This document shows, one piece after another, positions 29,069 to 39,870 of a stretch of DNA of 64,000 bases. Numbering within the stretch: the first letter of the stretch is position 1; every line of letters starts with the position of its first letter. The position numbers and the translations under genes were made by a program. Origin of the DNA: Isoalcanivorax indicus (GTDB taxonomy: Bacteria; Pseudomonadota; Gammaproteobacteria; Pseudomonadales; Alcanivoracaceae); the NCBI RefSeq assembly GCF_003259185.1, contig NZ_QGMP01000001.1, positions 1,178,001 through 1,242,000 on the forward strand, read 5' to 3'. The notes beneath the pieces are model-generated. The model was not told where the DNA came from. It ran no database searches and worked only from the letters and a program-made list of their open reading frames with translations.

Positions 29069-30148
29069 ATGACGCGTGTTCATAACTTCTGCGCCGGTCC
29101 GGCGGCGCTGCCGGAAGCCGTGTTGAAACAGGCCGCCAGCGAAATGCTGGACTATCAGGGCCGCGGTCTGTCGGTCATGGAAATGAGCCACCGCTCGGAT
29201 GAGTTCGTGGCCATTGCCGAGACCGCCGAGCGTGACTTGCGTGAGTTGCTGAATATCAGCGACGACTACGCCGTGCTGTTTCTGCAAGGTGGTGCCAGCC
29301 AGCAATTCGCCATGGTGCCCATGAACCTGATGGGCGAGAAGCGCAAGGCGGACTACATCAACACCGGGCAATGGTCCATCAAGGCGATCAAGGAAGCGCG
29401 CCGCTACGGCCAGGTGAATGTGGCGGCCAGTAGCGAAGACACCGGCTTTACCACGGTGCCGGGCCAGAGCAGCTGGGCGCTGTCCGATGATGCCGCTTAT
29501 GTGCATTACACGCCGAACGAAACCATCGGTGGGCTGGAATATTCCTTTGTGCCGGAAACCGACAAGCCGCTGGTGGCGGATTTTTCCTCCACCATTCTGT
29601 CGCGGCCCCTGGACGTGTCCCGTTACGGCCTCATCTATGCCGGTGCCCAGAAGAATATCGGCCCGGCCGGTATCACCGTGGTGATCGTGCGCCGTGACCT
29701 GCTGGGTCGTGCCAGCGAGCAGGTGCCCGCGATGCTGGATTACCGCATCCACGCTGAAAACGATTCCATGTACAACACACCGCCCACCTATGCCTGGTAT
29801 CTGGCGGGCCTGGTGTTCAAGTGGCTCAAGGCCCAGGGCGGCCTGACCCACATGGCCACACTGAACCGGCGCAAGGCGGAAAAGCTGTATCACTATATTG
29901 ATGACAGTGGTTTCTACAGCAACCCGGTGGAGCGCCACAGCCGTAGCTGGATGAACATTCCCTTCGTGCTGGCCGATGACAGCCTGGACAAGACCTTCCT
30001 GAAAGGCGCGGAAGGGGCCGGGCTGCTCAACCTGAAGGGCCATCGCAGCGTCGGCGGCATGCGTGCCAGCGTGTACAACGCGGTGCCGGAAGCGGCGGTG
30101 GATGCACTGATTGACTACATGAAGGACTTCGCGCAACGACATGGCTGA
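29069..30148 (+). CDS. serC: Phosphoserine aminotransferase
   Basis: The enzyme makes 3-phosphoserine for serine (and contributes to pyridoxal phosphate synthesis). The 359-residue product has HNFCAGPAALPEAVL at the N-terminus, LQGGASQQFAM, and the PLP lysine in YAGAQKNIGPAG, with RIHAENDSMYNTPPT. The start at 29069 is five bases after the gyrA stop. It overlaps pheA by eight bases. Confidence 0.97.
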   Translation: MTRVHNFCAGPAALPEAVLKQAASEMLDYQGRGLSVMEMSHRSDEFVAIAETAERDLRELLNISDDYAVLFLQGGASQQFAMVPMNLMGEKRKADYINTGQWSIKAIKEARRYGQVNVAASSEDTGFTTVPGQSSWALSDDAAYVHYTPNETIGGLEYSFVPETDKPLVADFSSTILSRPLDVSRYGLIYAGAQKNIGPAGITVVIVRRDLLGRASEQVPAMLDYRIHAENDSMYNTPPTYAWYLAGLVFKWLKAQGGLTHMATLNRRKAEKLYHYIDDSGFYSNPVERHSRSWMNIPFVLADDSLDKTFLKGAEGAGLLNLKGHRSVGGMRASVYNAVPEAAVDALIDYMKDFAQRHG

Positions 30149-31241
30149 ACAGAAGCACGCCGAGCAAACGCTGGAGGCCTTGCGCCAGCAGATCGACGCC
30201 CTGGACAACCAGCTGCAGGGGTTGCTGAACCAGCGCGCGCGTCTGGCCCAGCAGGTGGCCGAGGTCAAGCTCAGTGAAGACAGTCAGGCGATCTTCTATC
30301 GGCCGGAACGTGAGGCGCAAATTCTGCGTCGGGTCAAGGACAGCAATGAAGGCCCGCTGGACGGCGAAACGGTTGCGCGGTTGTTTCGCGAAATCATGTC
30401 TGCTTGCCTGGCGCTGGAGCAGCGCCTGAAGGTGGCGTTTCTCGGTCCGGAAGGCACCTTTACCCAGCAGGCAGCGCTCAAGCATTTTGGCCACAGCGTC
30501 GATACCGTACCCATGGGCGCCATCGACGATGTGTTCCGCGAAGTGGAGTCCGGCGCCGCCCATTACGGCGTGGTGCCGGTGGAGAATTCCACCGAAGGCG
30601 TGGTCAATCACACCCTCGACAGTTTCATGGATTCATCGCTGCAGATTTGCGGCGAAGTGGAGTTGCGTATCCATCACCATTTGCTGGTGGGGGAGAGCAC
30701 GCAGGAAAAAAGCATCACGCGCATCTACTCGCACCAGCAAACGCTGGCCCAGTGCCGCAAATGGCTGGACGCGCATATGCCGCACGCCGAGCGTATTGCT
30801 GTCAGTTCCAACGCCCAGGCCGCGAGACGCCTGAAGGACGAATGGAACGCGGCAGCCATTGCCGGTGAAACGGCGGCCGAGATCTACGGCCTCAAGATAC
30901 TGCGCCGCAATGTCGAGGATCACCCCGACAACACCACGCGGTTCATTATCATCGGTCGTCAGGGCACCCCGGCCTCCGGGCAGGACAAGACCAGCATGCT
31001 GGTGCGTATGAAGAATCGCCCCGGCGCACTGTACCGGGTGCTCAAGCCCTTCAGCGATGAAGGCGTGGACCTGACCCGGGTCGAGTCGCGGCCCTCGCGC
31101 AGCGGCAACTGGAGCTACGTCTTCTTTATCGACTTTGAAGGGCATCGTGATGACGACGCTGTCCGGCGGGTGCTCGCCGCCCTCGAACAGGATGCGCTCG
31201 ATATCCGGATGCTCGGCTCTTATCCTAAAGCGGTTATCTAG
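30141..31241 (+). CDS. pheA: Bifunctional chorismate mutase / prephenate dehydratase
   Basis: This two-step enzyme of phenylalanine synthesis has 366 residues. Residues about 8-90 are an AroQ-type chorismate mutase (LRQQIDALDNQLQGLLNQRARLAQQVAEVK). The dehydratase domain begins at VAFLGPEGTFTQQAA. The C-terminal ACT domain contains the phenylalanine-sensing GALYRVL and ESRPSR motifs, so feedback control is likely. It overlaps serC by eight bases. Confidence 0.96.
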   Translation: MAEQKHAEQTLEALRQQIDALDNQLQGLLNQRARLAQQVAEVKLSEDSQAIFYRPEREAQILRRVKDSNEGPLDGETVARLFREIMSACLALEQRLKVAFLGPEGTFTQQAALKHFGHSVDTVPMGAIDDVFREVESGAAHYGVVPVENSTEGVVNHTLDSFMDSSLQICGEVELRIHHHLLVGESTQEKSITRIYSHQQTLAQCRKWLDAHMPHAERIAVSSNAQAARRLKDEWNAAAIAGETAAEIYGLKILRRNVEDHPDNTTRFIIIGRQGTPASGQDKTSMLVRMKNRPGALYRVLKPFSDEGVDLTRVESRPSRSGNWSYVFFIDFEGHRDDDAVRRVLAALEQDALDIRMLGSYPKAVI

Positions 31242-31274
31242 AGAAATAGCTTACACATCGCGGAGCTGTGTCCC

Positions 31275-32375
31275 ATGCCAGTCGATTTCATTGCCCTGTC
31301 CAATGCAGGCGTTCAACAGCTCAAGCCCTATGAGCCCGGCAAGCCGATCGAGGAACTCGAACGCGAACTGGGTATTACCGATGTCGTCAAACTGGCCAGC
31401 AACGAAAGCCCGTTCGGGCCCAGTCCACGAGTGCTGACGGCAGTGCGTAACGCCGCCGAAAGCATGCACCGTTATCCCGACGGTTCCGGCTATCGGCTGA
31501 AAGCCGCGCTGGCCGAGCGCCTGGGTGTGCGGGCCGCCCAGATCAGTCTGGGGAACGGTTCCAACGATATTCTGGAGCTGGTTGCCCGTGCCTGGTTGTG
31601 CCCCGGCGACGAGACCGTGTTCAGCCAGCATGCCTTTGCCGTGTATCCCCTGGTGACCATGGCCTGCTCGGCCAAGGCCGTGGCAGTGCCTGCGAAGGAA
31701 TACGGTCATGACCTGGAGGCCATGCTGGCGGCCATTACCGAGCGCACCAAGATCGTTTTCATCGCCAACCCGAACAACCCGACCGGGACCTGGGTCAGTG
31801 CGTCGAGCCTGGACCGTTTTCTGGCGCGCGTGCCGGAACATATTCTGGTGGTGCTCGACGAAGCCTATTTCGAGTATGTCGAGGAAACCGCCTACCCGAA
31901 CGGCCTGAGCCGCCTGCCGGCTTACCCGAATCTGATCGTGACCCGGACCTTCTCCAAGATCTACGGCCTGTCCGGTCTGCGCGTGGGCTATAGCGTGTCC
32001 AGCCTGGATATCGCCGAGGTGCTGAACCGGGTGCGCCAACCCTTCAACTGCAACAGCCTGGCACTGATTGCCGCCGAGGCCGCGCTGGATGATCCGGATC
32101 ACCTGGAGTATTGCCGTGACCTGAACACCTCCGGCCTGGCCCAGGTGGCTGAAGGGCTGGAGCAACTCGGGCTGTCCTACATTCCCTCGGTAGGCAATTT
32201 CATTGCCTTTGATTGCGGCCGCGAAGCCATGCCGATTTACGAAGCGTTGCTGCGCGAGGGGGTGATCGTACGTCCCATTGCGGCCTATGGCATGCCTCAC
32301 CATCTGCGCGTGACCATTGGCCTGCCGGAAGAGAATGAACGCTTTATCGATGCGCTGCGCGAGGTGCTCGGGTGA
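31275..32375 (+). CDS. hisC: Histidinol-phosphate / aromatic aminotransferase
   Basis: The 366-residue class I/II aminotransferase of the HisC type has LASNESPFGPSP, NPNNPTGTW and the PLP lysine in TFSKIYGLSGLRVGY. It sits between pheA and tyrA-aroA, where the second HisC (hisC2) of pseudomonads is found. That location suggests use in phenylalanine/tyrosine transamination as well as histidine synthesis. A GGAG site precedes the ATG, and it overlaps the next gene by four bases. Confidence 0.93.
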   Translation: MPVDFIALSNAGVQQLKPYEPGKPIEELERELGITDVVKLASNESPFGPSPRVLTAVRNAAESMHRYPDGSGYRLKAALAERLGVRAAQISLGNGSNDILELVARAWLCPGDETVFSQHAFAVYPLVTMACSAKAVAVPAKEYGHDLEAMLAAITERTKIVFIANPNNPTGTWVSASSLDRFLARVPEHILVVLDEAYFEYVEETAYPNGLSRLPAYPNLIVTRTFSKIYGLSGLRVGYSVSSLDIAEVLNRVRQPFNCNSLALIAAEAALDDPDHLEYCRDLNTSGLAQVAEGLEQLGLSYIPSVGNFIAFDCGREAMPIYEALLREGVIVRPIAAYGMPHHLRVTIGLPEENERFIDALREVLG

Positions 32376-34651
32376 ACAGCCCGCTGTTTCACCGTGTCTG
32401 CATTATCGGCCTGGGATTGATCGGCGGCTCACTGGCGGCGGCGCTGCGTGAGCAGAAGCTGGCCACCGAGATCGTTGCGGGCGGGCGCTCGGCGCGCACC
32501 CTGGAGCGGGGCCAGGCCCTGGGTCTGATTGATGCCGGATATCAGGATCTGGCGGCGGCGGTGGACGGCGCAGATCTGGTCTTCGTGGCCACGCCGGTGT
32601 CGGCCATGGCGGCGACCTTCGCCAGCATCGCCCCGGCCCTCAAGCGCGGCGCCATTGTGACGGACGGTGGCAGCGTCAAGGGAGCAGTGATTCGTGCAGC
32701 GCGCCAGCACCTGGGGGCTCGCGTATCGCGCTTTGTGCCCGGCCACCCGATAGCGGGCAAGGAAAAAAGCGGCGTCGAGGCCGCTGACGCCAGCCTGTAT
32801 CGCCAGCACCGGGTCATCCTCACGCCCACGGACGAGACCGACCCGGCCGCCACCTTGGCCGTGCGCCGCATGTGGACCGCCGTGGGCGCGGAAGTGTTGA
32901 GCATGCGCGCCGACCAGCATGACCAGGTGCTGGCGGAAACCAGCCACCTGCCGCACCTGCTGGCCTTCTCGCTGGTGGACACCCTGGCACGACAGGGCGA
33001 CTCCACCGACATCTTCCGGTATGCTGCCGGCGGTTTTCGCGACTTCACCCGCATCGCCTCCAGCGATCCGGTGATGTGGCACGACATCTTTATGGAAAAC
33101 CGGGACGCCGTGCTCAGCGCCGCCGACCTGTTTGCCGAGGGGCTGGCCCGTTTCCGCGAGGCCGTGGCCAGCGGCAACAGTGATGCCCTGCTGGGCGTCA
33201 TGACCCGCGCCAACAGCGCCCGGGCCCGGTTTCTGGCGATGAACGCCCGAACCTCCTACACCCATGCCATTGATGCAGCAGACGAGCAGTCCATGAACGC
33301 AGAATCCCGGCGCGAAGGCGCCAGCGTGTCCTTTACCGTGCAACCCGGTGGCCAGCTCAGCGGCCAGGTCCGGGTGCCCGGTGACAAGTCCATTTCCCAC
33401 CGCAGCATCATGCTCGGCGCGCTGGCCGAAGGTATCACCGAGGTGGAAGGCTTTCTGGAAGGCGAGGACGCCCTGGCCACGTTGCAGGCGTTCCGCGACA
33501 TGGGCGTGGTCATCGAAGGCCCGCACGCCGGTCGCGTCCGCGTGCATGGCGTGGGCCTGCATGGCCTGCAGGCCCCGGCACGCAGCCTCTACATGGGCAA
33601 CTCCGGCACCTCCATGCGCCTGCTCATGGGGCTGCTGGCGGGCCAGGCGTTCGATACCGAACTGACCGGTGATGCCTCGCTGTCGAAGCGGCCCATGGAG
33701 CGCGTCGCCCGGCCCCTGCGGGACATGGGTGCCAGCATCAGTACCACCGACGCGGGCGGCAAGGGCACACCGCCTGTGCTGGTGCGCGGCGGCAAGCCGC
33801 TCAAGGGCATTCATTACGACCTGCCGGTGGCCTCTGCCCAGGTAAAATCCGCCATCCTGCTGGCGGGCCTGTATGCCGACGGCGACACCTCGGTGACCGA
33901 ACCGGCGCCCACCCGCGACCACACCGAACGCATGCTGACGGGCTTCGGTTATCCGGTACAGCGCGACGGCGCCACGGCACGCCTGAGCGGCGGCGGCCGC
34001 CTGACCGCCTGCCAACTGGAAGTGCCCGCCGATATTTCCTCGTCCGCCTTCTTCCTGGTGGGCGCCAGCATCGCCGAAGGCGGCGAACTGCTGCTGCCCC
34101 ATGTGGGCATCAACCCCACCCGCACCGGGGTGATCGACATCCTGCGCCTGATGGGCGCCGACATCACGCTGGAGAACGAGCGCGATGCCGGTGGTGAGCC
34201 GGTGGCCGATATCCGTGTGAAAAGCGCGCCGCTCAAGGGCATCACCATTCCTGAAGCGCTGGTGCCGCTGGCCATCGACGAGTTCCCGGCGCTGTTCGTG
34301 GCGGCGGCCTGCGCCGAGGGCGATACCGTGCTGCATGGTGCCGAAGAGCTGCGGGTCAAGGAGTCCGACCGGATTCAGGTGATGGCTGATGGCCTGGCGG
34401 CACTGGGCGTGCCCCACGAGGTCTATGATGACGGCATTCGTATCCAGGGGGCAGGGCAGGGCAAGCCCGCCTTTACCGGCGGCGAGATCGAAAGCCACGG
34501 TGACCACCGTATTGCCATGAGCTTCGCCATGGCCGCCCTGCGTGCCACGGGCCCCATTCATATCCGCGACTGCGCCAATGTGGCCACCTCCTTCCCCGGC
34601 TTTGCCGAACTGGCCGCCCGGGCCGGTCTGCAACTGGCGGTGGAAGACTGA
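32372..34651 (+). CDS. tyrA-aroA: Fused prephenate dehydrogenase and EPSP synthase (TyrA-AroA)
   Basis: The product is 759 residues combining two enzymes. Residues 1 to about 310 are prephenate/arogenate dehydrogenase ([13 protein letters not shown] at the nucleotide site, [13 protein letters not shown]). From about 318 it is 5-enolpyruvylshikimate-3-phosphate synthase ([36 protein letters not shown]). The fusion is known from Pseudomonas and relatives and places a chorismate-producing step and a chorismate-consuming step in one polypeptide. Start is GTG (GTGA overlap with hisC). The EPSP active-site motif MGNSGTSMR has the Gly of the common class. Confidence 0.96.
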   Translation: MNSPLFHRVCIIGLGLIGGSLAAALREQKLATEIVAGGRSARTLERGQALGLIDAGYQDLAAAVDGADLVFVATPVSAMAATFASIAPALKRGAIVTDGGSVKGAVIRAARQHLGARVSRFVPGHPIAGKEKSGVEAADASLYRQHRVILTPTDETDPAATLAVRRMWTAVGAEVLSMRADQHDQVLAETSHLPHLLAFSLVDTLARQGDSTDIFRYAAGGFRDFTRIASSDPVMWHDIFMENRDAVLSAADLFAEGLARFREAVASGNSDALLGVMTRANSARARFLAMNARTSYTHAIDAADEQSMNAESRREGASVSFTVQPGGQLSGQVRVPGDKSISHRSIMLGALAEGITEVEGFLEGEDALATLQAFRDMGVVIEGPHAGRVRVHGVGLHGLQAPARSLYMGNSGTSMRLLMGLLAGQAFDTELTGDASLSKRPMERVARPLRDMGASISTTDAGGKGTPPVLVRGGKPLKGIHYDLPVASAQVKSAILLAGLYADGDTSVTEPAPTRDHTERMLTGFGYPVQRDGATARLSGGGRLTACQLEVPADISSSAFFLVGASIAEGGELLLPHVGINPTRTGVIDILRLMGADITLENERDAGGEPVADIRVKSAPLKGITIPEALVPLAIDEFPALFVAAACAEGDTVLHGAEELRVKESDRIQVMADGLAALGVPHEVYDDGIRIQGAGQGKPAFTGGEIESHGDHRIAMSFAMAALRATGPIHIRDCANVATSFPGFAELAARAGLQLAVED

Positions 34652-35343
34652 TGGCGCCGGTGAACAGCCCCGTTCTGGCCATCGACGGCCCCTCATCGTC
34701 CGGCAAGGGCACCGTGGCCCGCATTGTCGCCAGCCGTCTGGGCTGGCACCTGCTGGACTCTGGCGCCCTGTACCGGGTGCTGGGCCTGCATGCCGAGCAG
34801 CAGGGCGTCGCCCTGGACGACGAACCCGCCGTGGAAGCCCTGGCCCGGCGCCTGCCGGTGCAGTTCCGCGAGGAAGGCGATGACACCCGGGTCCTGTTGC
34901 AAGGCACGGATATCAGCCATGTGATCCGCGATGAGCGGGTCGGGGAGCTGGCCTCCCGTGTGGCGGTGATGCAGCCGGTGCGCGACGCGCTGCTGGCCCG
35001 CCAGCAGGCCTTTGCCGAGGCCCCGGGCCTGGTGGCGGACGGCCGCGACATGGGTACGGTGGTATTCCGTGACGCACCGCTCAAGATCTTCCTGACGGCG
35101 AGCGCGGAAGAGCGCGCCCGGCGGCGCTATAACCAGTTGAAGGAAAAGGGGTTTGATGCTAACCTCCCCGCCCTTGTTGAGGACATCCGCGCCCGGGATG
35201 ACCGTGATATGCAGCGCGAGGTGGCGCCCCTGAAGCCCGCCGACGATGCAATCGTCATTGACAGCACCTCGCTGAGCATTGATGACGTGGTCAACCGGAT
35301 CCTCGATGAAGCCGCCCGTCGTTCCCTCGTTCAGTCGGCTTGA
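34651..35343 (+). CDS. cmk: Cytidylate kinase
   Basis: This kinase phosphorylates CMP/dCMP. The 230-residue product has the P-loop [12 protein letters not shown] near the N-terminus, [18 protein letters not shown] and [14 protein letters not shown]. Its ATG shares one base with the preceding TGA. cmk before rpsA is the standard bacterial order. Confidence 0.97.
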   Translation: MAPVNSPVLAIDGPSSSGKGTVARIVASRLGWHLLDSGALYRVLGLHAEQQGVALDDEPAVEALARRLPVQFREEGDDTRVLLQGTDISHVIRDERVGELASRVAVMQPVRDALLARQQAFAEAPGLVADGRDMGTVVFRDAPLKIFLTASAEERARRRYNQLKEKGFDANLPALVEDIRARDDRDMQREVAPLKPADDAIVIDSTSLSIDDVVNRILDEAARRSLVQSA

Positions 35344-35466
35344 AGTACAGCGGGTGGTTACCCGTGGGCCGCAAATGTAAACCAGCAAGGTCCCCGGATA
35401 ACCCGACATGAGCTGCCCATGCCTGCTGGTTGGTATGGCCGAAAATCCATGACAGGTATCCACATT
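35344..35466 (+). promoter_or_regulatory. rpsA leader region
   Basis: A 123-bp gap contains CGGGT..ACCCG pairing near 35351-35364 and a second short open frame that enters rpsA. Ribosomal protein S1 usually autoregulates through its leader; no specific structure is proven here. Confidence 0.3.
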
Positions 35467-37146
35467 ATGACCGAAAGTTTTGCTGAACTTTTTGAAGCCA
35501 GCTTGCAGGACCTCGACGTTGCCCGCGGTTCCATTATTCGCGGCACCGTAGTCGCTATCGACAGCGACTGGGTTACTGTAAACGCAGGCCTCAAATCCGA
35601 GGGCATCATTGCCCGCGAAGAATTCCTCAATGAAGCCGGTGAACTGGAAATCGCCGAAGGCGATGAAGTCGAAGTGGCGGTAGACGCCATCGACGACGGT
35701 CTCGGTTTCACCCGTCTGTCCCGCGAAAAAGCGAAGCGCGCCGAAATCTGGACTGATCTCGAAGCCGCCTTCGACAAAGACGAAATCATCAAGGGTCAGA
35801 TCAGCGGCAAGGTCAAAGGCGGTTTCACCGTCGATATCGGCCTGATCCGCGCCTTCCTGCCAGGCTCTCTGGTCGACATCCGCCCGGTGCGCGATGTGGC
35901 CCACCTGGAAGGCAAGGACCTGGACTTCAAGGTCATCAAACTGGATCCCAAGCGCAACAACGTGGTGGTATCACGTCGCGCTGTCATGGAAGCCGAACAC
36001 TCCGCAGAGCGCGAGCAGCTGCTCGAATCCCTGCAGGAAGGCATGGTCGTCAAGGGTATCGTCAAGAACCTCACCGACTACGGTGCGTTCGTCGACCTGG
36101 GCGGCATCGATGGTCTGCTGCACATCACCGACATGGCCTGGAAGCGCATCAAGCATCCGAGCGAAATCGTTGAAGTGGGCCAGGAAATCGAAGTCAAGGT
36201 ACTCAAGTTCGACCGCGAAAAAATGCGCGTGTCTCTCGGCCTGAAACAGCTGGGCGAAGATCCGTGGCACGATATCGTTGGCAAGTACCCGGAAGGTGCG
36301 CGCGTCAAGGCCAAGGTGACCAACCTGACCGATTACGGCTGCTTTGCCGAGATCGAAGAAGGTGTGGAAGGCCTGGTGCACGTGTCCGAAATGGACTGGA
36401 CCAACAAGAACATCCACCCGTCCAAGGTTGTCAGCATTGGCGACGAAGTCGAGGTGATGATTCTGGATATCGACCAGGAACGTCGTCGTATCTCCCTGGG
36501 TATCAAACAGTGCATGTCCAACCCGTGGCAGGCCTTTGAAACCAACTACAACAAGGGCGACCGCATTTCCGGCAAGATCAAGTCGATCACCGACTTCGGT
36601 ATCTTCATTGGTCTGGAAGGCGGCATCGACGGCCTGGTGCACCTGTCCGACATCTCCTGGGAAGAGCCGGGCGAAGAAGCGGTGCGCAAATTTGCCAAGG
36701 GCGACGAGCTGGACACCGTGATTCTGTCGGTGGATGCAGAGCGTGAAAGAATTTCCTTGGGTATCAAGCAGTTGACAGACGATCCGTTTGCTCAGTATGT
36801 TGCGACTAACGACAAGAACAGCATCGTTAACGGCAAGGTCACCGCGTCTGATGCCAAGACCGTCACCGTTGAGTTGGCTGAGAACGTCGAAGGCGTGATC
36901 AAGGCGAGCGAAATCAGCCGTGATCGTGTTGAAGACGCCAGCGCACTGTTCAAGGCCGGTGACGATGTGGAAGCCAAGATCATTGCGATCGACCGCAAGA
37001 ACCGCATCATCAGCCTGTCGATTCGTGCCAAGGATATGGCCGATGAGCGCGAGGCACTGGACGACCTGAGCAGCAAGCAGGACGCCCAGGCGCCGAAGAC
37101 CATCGGTGACCTGATCAAGGCACAAATGGAAGGTAGCGACCAGTAA
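35467..37146 (+). CDS. rpsA: 30S ribosomal protein S1
   Basis: The 559-residue protein contains six S1 RNA-binding repeats, each with the [24 protein letters not shown]-type pattern, shorter in the first two. S1 brings mRNA to the 30S subunit. The start at 35467 ([13 protein letters not shown]) is the conserved N-terminus; the longer frame from 35419 is not supported. It is followed by a strong hairpin and ihfB. Confidence 0.98.
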   Translation: MTESFAELFEASLQDLDVARGSIIRGTVVAIDSDWVTVNAGLKSEGIIAREEFLNEAGELEIAEGDEVEVAVDAIDDGLGFTRLSREKAKRAEIWTDLEAAFDKDEIIKGQISGKVKGGFTVDIGLIRAFLPGSLVDIRPVRDVAHLEGKDLDFKVIKLDPKRNNVVVSRRAVMEAEHSAEREQLLESLQEGMVVKGIVKNLTDYGAFVDLGGIDGLLHITDMAWKRIKHPSEIVEVGQEIEVKVLKFDREKMRVSLGLKQLGEDPWHDIVGKYPEGARVKAKVTNLTDYGCFAEIEEGVEGLVHVSEMDWTNKNIHPSKVVSIGDEVEVMILDIDQERRRISLGIKQCMSNPWQAFETNYNKGDRISGKIKSITDFGIFIGLEGGIDGLVHLSDISWEEPGEEAVRKFAKGDELDTVILSVDAERERISLGIKQLTDDPFAQYVATNDKNSIVNGKVTASDAKTVTVELAENVEGVIKASEISRDRVEDASALFKAGDDVEAKIIAIDRKNRIISLSIRAKDMADEREALDDLSSKQDAQAPKTIGDLIKAQMEGSDQ

Positions 37147-37152
37147 GGCTGT

Positions 37153-37198
37153 CCTCCTCGAACCGCACACGCGCAGTGTGCGGTTCGCGGGCAGGAGG
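37153..37198 (+). promoter_or_regulatory. Nested hairpin between rpsA and ihfB
   Basis: Inner 12-bp stem CGAACCGCACAC (37159-37170), 5-nt loop, exact complement to 37187. An outer CCTCCT (37153-37158) pairs with AGGAGG (37193-37198), 17 bases before the ihfB ATG. No U-tract follows, so attenuation, RNA processing or translation control is more likely than termination. Confidence 0.55.
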
Positions 37199-37215
37199 CC
37201 CAGGGGATAAGAAAC

Positions 37216-37584
37216 ATGGCGTTAACCAAGTCTGAACTGATTGAACGGATTGCCGCCCGTCAAACGCAACTCTCTCCCAAAGACGTGGAGCTGGCAGTCA
37301 AATCCCTGATTGAAGAAATGGCGGATACGCTGGCCAATGGTGGCCGGATCGAGATTCGCGGTTTCGGCAGTTTTTCCCTGCATTTCCGTGCACCGCGTGT
37401 GGGCCGTAACCCGAAAACGGGCGCCTCCGTGGAACTGCATGGCAAGTATGTCCCGCACTTCAAACCTGGCAAGGAATTGCGCGAGCGCGTCAACGTGGCG
37501 ATGCACGACAATCCCGGCGAACAAGCTGGGGAGGGCGACATCCAGTCCCTGTCCGCACATCCCCGCCAGATTGCGGCATCCTGA
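37216..37584 (+). CDS. ihfB: Integration host factor subunit beta
   Basis: IHF-beta, with IHF-alpha, bends DNA in replication, recombination and transcription. The protein has [25 protein letters not shown] and [20 protein letters not shown] with the intercalating Pro in the arm. The usual protein ends near GKELRERVN; here 122 residues are predicted, with about 25 extra residues rich in Gln, Glu and Ser after residue 97. The extension is unusual and could be a disordered tail. The SD is AGGGGA. Confidence 0.95.
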   Translation: MALTKSELIERIAARQTQLSPKDVELAVKSLIEEMADTLANGGRIEIRGFGSFSLHFRAPRVGRNPKTGASVELHGKYVPHFKPGKELRERVNVAMHDNPGEQAGEGDIQSLSAHPRQIAAS

Positions 37585-37595
37585 GAGCGGATGCC

Positions 37596-37835
37596 ATGCG
37601 CTGGCTGCTGAACCTTCTGCTGGTCGCCGTTACCCTGGTGGTATTTCTGGCGGCCATCCTGTTTCTGCTGGGTAACGCCCAGCCCACCGGCGTCGAGCTG
37701 CTGCTGACCGACTGGCAACCCGTTGCCCCGCTGGGGCAGTGGCTGCTCGGCTTCCTGCTGGCGGGTCTGCTGCTGGGCCTGATTGCCGGTGCCATCCTGG
37801 CCACGGGCTGGCGCCGCCGCTACCCCCGCACATGA
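37596..37835 (+). CDS. lapA: LapA-domain membrane protein
   Basis: This 79-residue protein (YciS/LapA family) has two transmembrane helices around residues 3-25 and 44-68 with GNAQPTGVELLLTDW between them. It works with LapB in regulating LpxC and lipopolysaccharide assembly. It is located after ihfB and overlaps lapB by four bases. The ATG at 37596 is chosen over one at 37591, which is in a different frame. Confidence 0.9.
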   Translation: MRWLLNLLLVAVTLVVFLAAILFLLGNAQPTGVELLLTDWQPVAPLGQWLLGFLLAGLLLGLIAGAILATGWRRRYPRT

Positions 37836-39007
37836 ACACCTCCCCCTGGCTGCTGCTGGTCCTGTTTGTGGCCATTGCTGCAGGCTTCTTTCTTGGCCGT
37901 ATGGAAACCCGACGGCGGCGACGCATCCGTCGTCATGGCCCCGGACTGCCGTCGTTCATGTCCCGTGACACGGCTGGCAGCCCCCGCGACCACGCCCTGG
38001 AAGCGCTGTTGAGCAGCACCGACACCGACCCCGATACGGTGGACACCCACCTGGCCATGGGCCGCCTGTTCCGCAAACGCGGCGAACTGGAGCGCGCCAC
38101 CCGCCTGCACCAGCGTATGGCCGACAACCCCGAGCTGCCGGAAACGGTGCGCGAGGACGCGGCGCTGGAGCTGGCCCGCGACTACCTGTCGGCGGGCCTG
38201 CTGGATCGTGCCGAGGCGCTGCTGCAACACATGGTCGATCACGGCAGTCGCCATGCGCCGCTGGCCATGCGTCAGTTGATGATGCTGTTCGAGCAGGAGC
38301 GCGACTGGCACAGTGCCCTGAGCACTGGCGAGCGCCTGCTGCGCCGTGATGCCAGCGTGGCGCCGGTGCTGGCGCAGTACTGCTGTGAACTGGCCACGCG
38401 GCTGGGCGCCCGCGAAGAAAATGCCCGCCGCCGCCTGCTGCATCGTGCCCTGACGTTTGATCCGGGCTGTGCCCGCGCCAGCATCCTTCAGGGCCAGCTC
38501 GAGCGGGCTGCAGGCCACCCTGAGCGCGCCTTGCGGGCCTACCGCCGTGTGCGGCGTCAGGCACCGCATCATCTGCCGCTGGTGCTGGATGATCTGGCCG
38601 CCTGCTATAGCGACCTGGAACGCGAGGATGAGCTGTTCGATATGCTGCTGGACCTCAGCCTGGCGCATCCGTCCAGTGCACTGCTGCGGCGGCTGGTGCC
38701 GTTATTGGTGGCCCGTGGCGGGGAAGGGGAGGCGACTCGCTTTCTGACCAGTTATCTGCAGCAGCACCCGTCACTGGAAGGGCTGGGCGAGTTAGCCACT
38801 CTGGCGCTGGGCAGCGAGGGTGCTGCCGAAACGGCGCCCGAGAGCCCCAATGCACAAGCACAGTCACTGCGTTTGCTGCGCGCCCTGACCGAGCGCACAG
38901 CGAGCACCGGCTACCAGTGCAGCCAATGCGGCTACCGCGCCACAAAAATGCACTGGCACTGCCCGAGCTGCAAGCATTGGAATACCCTGGCGCCCCGTAG
39001 CGCCTGA
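37832..39007 (+). CDS. lapB: LapB (YciM) lipopolysaccharide assembly regulator
   Basis: The 391-residue product has an N-terminal membrane helix (about 4-19), then tetratricopeptide repeats over most of its length, and a C-terminal rubredoxin-like metal site [21 protein letters not shown]. It targets LpxC to FtsH and so tunes lipid A synthesis. The start at 37832 overlaps the lapA stop (ATGA); the longer frame from 37739 lies inside lapA. Confidence 0.95.
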   Translation: MNTSPWLLLVLFVAIAAGFFLGRMETRRRRRIRRHGPGLPSFMSRDTAGSPRDHALEALLSSTDTDPDTVDTHLAMGRLFRKRGELERATRLHQRMADNPELPETVREDAALELARDYLSAGLLDRAEALLQHMVDHGSRHAPLAMRQLMMLFEQERDWHSALSTGERLLRRDASVAPVLAQYCCELATRLGAREENARRRLLHRALTFDPGCARASILQGQLERAAGHPERALRAYRRVRRQAPHHLPLVLDDLAACYSDLEREDELFDMLLDLSLAHPSSALLRRLVPLLVARGGEGEATRFLTSYLQQHPSLEGLGELATLALGSEGAAETAPESPNAQAQSLRLLRALTERTASTGYQCSQCGYRATKMHWHCPSCKHWNTLAPRSA

Positions 39008-39066
39008 ACGCCCCAACAGATTTCCGGTACACTCCCCCGACTCGAAAACCAGCACAGGATCACCCC

Positions 39067-39768
39067 ATGGCCGCGCCTGACACCCCCCTTATCGTCGCTC
39101 TGGATTTCCCCACCGCCGACGCCGCCCTGGCCATGGCGGATCGCCTGGACCCGAGCCGGGTGCGTGCCAAGGTGGGCAAGGAACTGTTTACCCGCAGTGG
39201 CCCCGCGATTGTCGAAGCCCTGCACCAGCGCGGTTTCGAGGTGTTCCTGGATCTCAAATTCCACGACATCCCGAACACCGTTGCCGGCGCCCTGAAAAGC
39301 GCCGCCGAACTGGGCGTCTGGATGACCAACGTGCATGCCAGCGGTGGCCGCCGCATGCTGGACGCGGCCGCCAACGCCGTGGCCAACAGCCGCCATCGCC
39401 CCCTGCTGACCGCCGTGACCGTGCTGACCAGCATGGGCGCCGACGACCTGGCCGATATCGGCGTTACCGACAGCCCGGAACAGCAGGTGCTGCGCCTGGC
39501 GCGCCTGGCCCGGGACAGCGGCCTGGATGGCGTGGTCTGTTCCGCCCGCGAGGCGGCCATGCTGCGCGAGGCCTGCGGGCCGACCTTCCGTCTCGTGACA
39601 CCCGGTATTCGCCCGGCGGGTGCCGATGCGGGTGACCAGACCCGTGTGGTGACGCCGCCAGATGCCATGGCACTGGGCGTCAACGACATGGTGATTGGCC
39701 GCCCGATCACCCAGGCGGCCGATCCGGCAGCCGTGGTGGACAGCATCCTGGCGAGCCTGTCTGCCTGA
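39067..39768 (+). CDS. pyrF: Orotidine 5'-phosphate decarboxylase
   Basis: The last step of UMP synthesis. The 233-residue product has the catalytic [10 protein letters not shown] (Asp62, Lys64, Asp67), [16 protein letters not shown] and PGIRPAGA for phosphate binding. It follows lapB with a 59-bp gap, the usual order. Confidence 0.97.
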   Translation: MAAPDTPLIVALDFPTADAALAMADRLDPSRVRAKVGKELFTRSGPAIVEALHQRGFEVFLDLKFHDIPNTVAGALKSAAELGVWMTNVHASGGRRMLDAAANAVANSRHRPLLTAVTVLTSMGADDLADIGVTDSPEQQVLRLARLARDSGLDGVVCSAREAAMLREACGPTFRLVTPGIRPAGADAGDQTRVVTPPDAMALGVNDMVIGRPITQAADPAAVVDSILASLSA

Positions 39769-39870
39769 AGGGATGGCAAATCGCTGACACGATGTCACTG
39801 CGATCGCCCACAGACAGCCCCGTCACGGCGACCTAACCTTGTTGACACCACATACAACAAGGAGAGTCAT

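Noticed and set aside
32429-34696. Long minus-strand open frame of 755 codons opposite tyrA-aroA (also 2605-4203, 8136-9935, 41510-43192)
   Set aside because: These are shadows of high-GC plus-strand genes; the translations are His/Gln/Arg-rich and contain no domain motif, while the plus strand encodes full families.
39839-39860. TTGTTG/CAACAA as an operator before the ComEA-like gene
   Set aside because: The arms are short and A/T simple; the right arm overlaps the ribosome-binding site, but no regulator is suggested.
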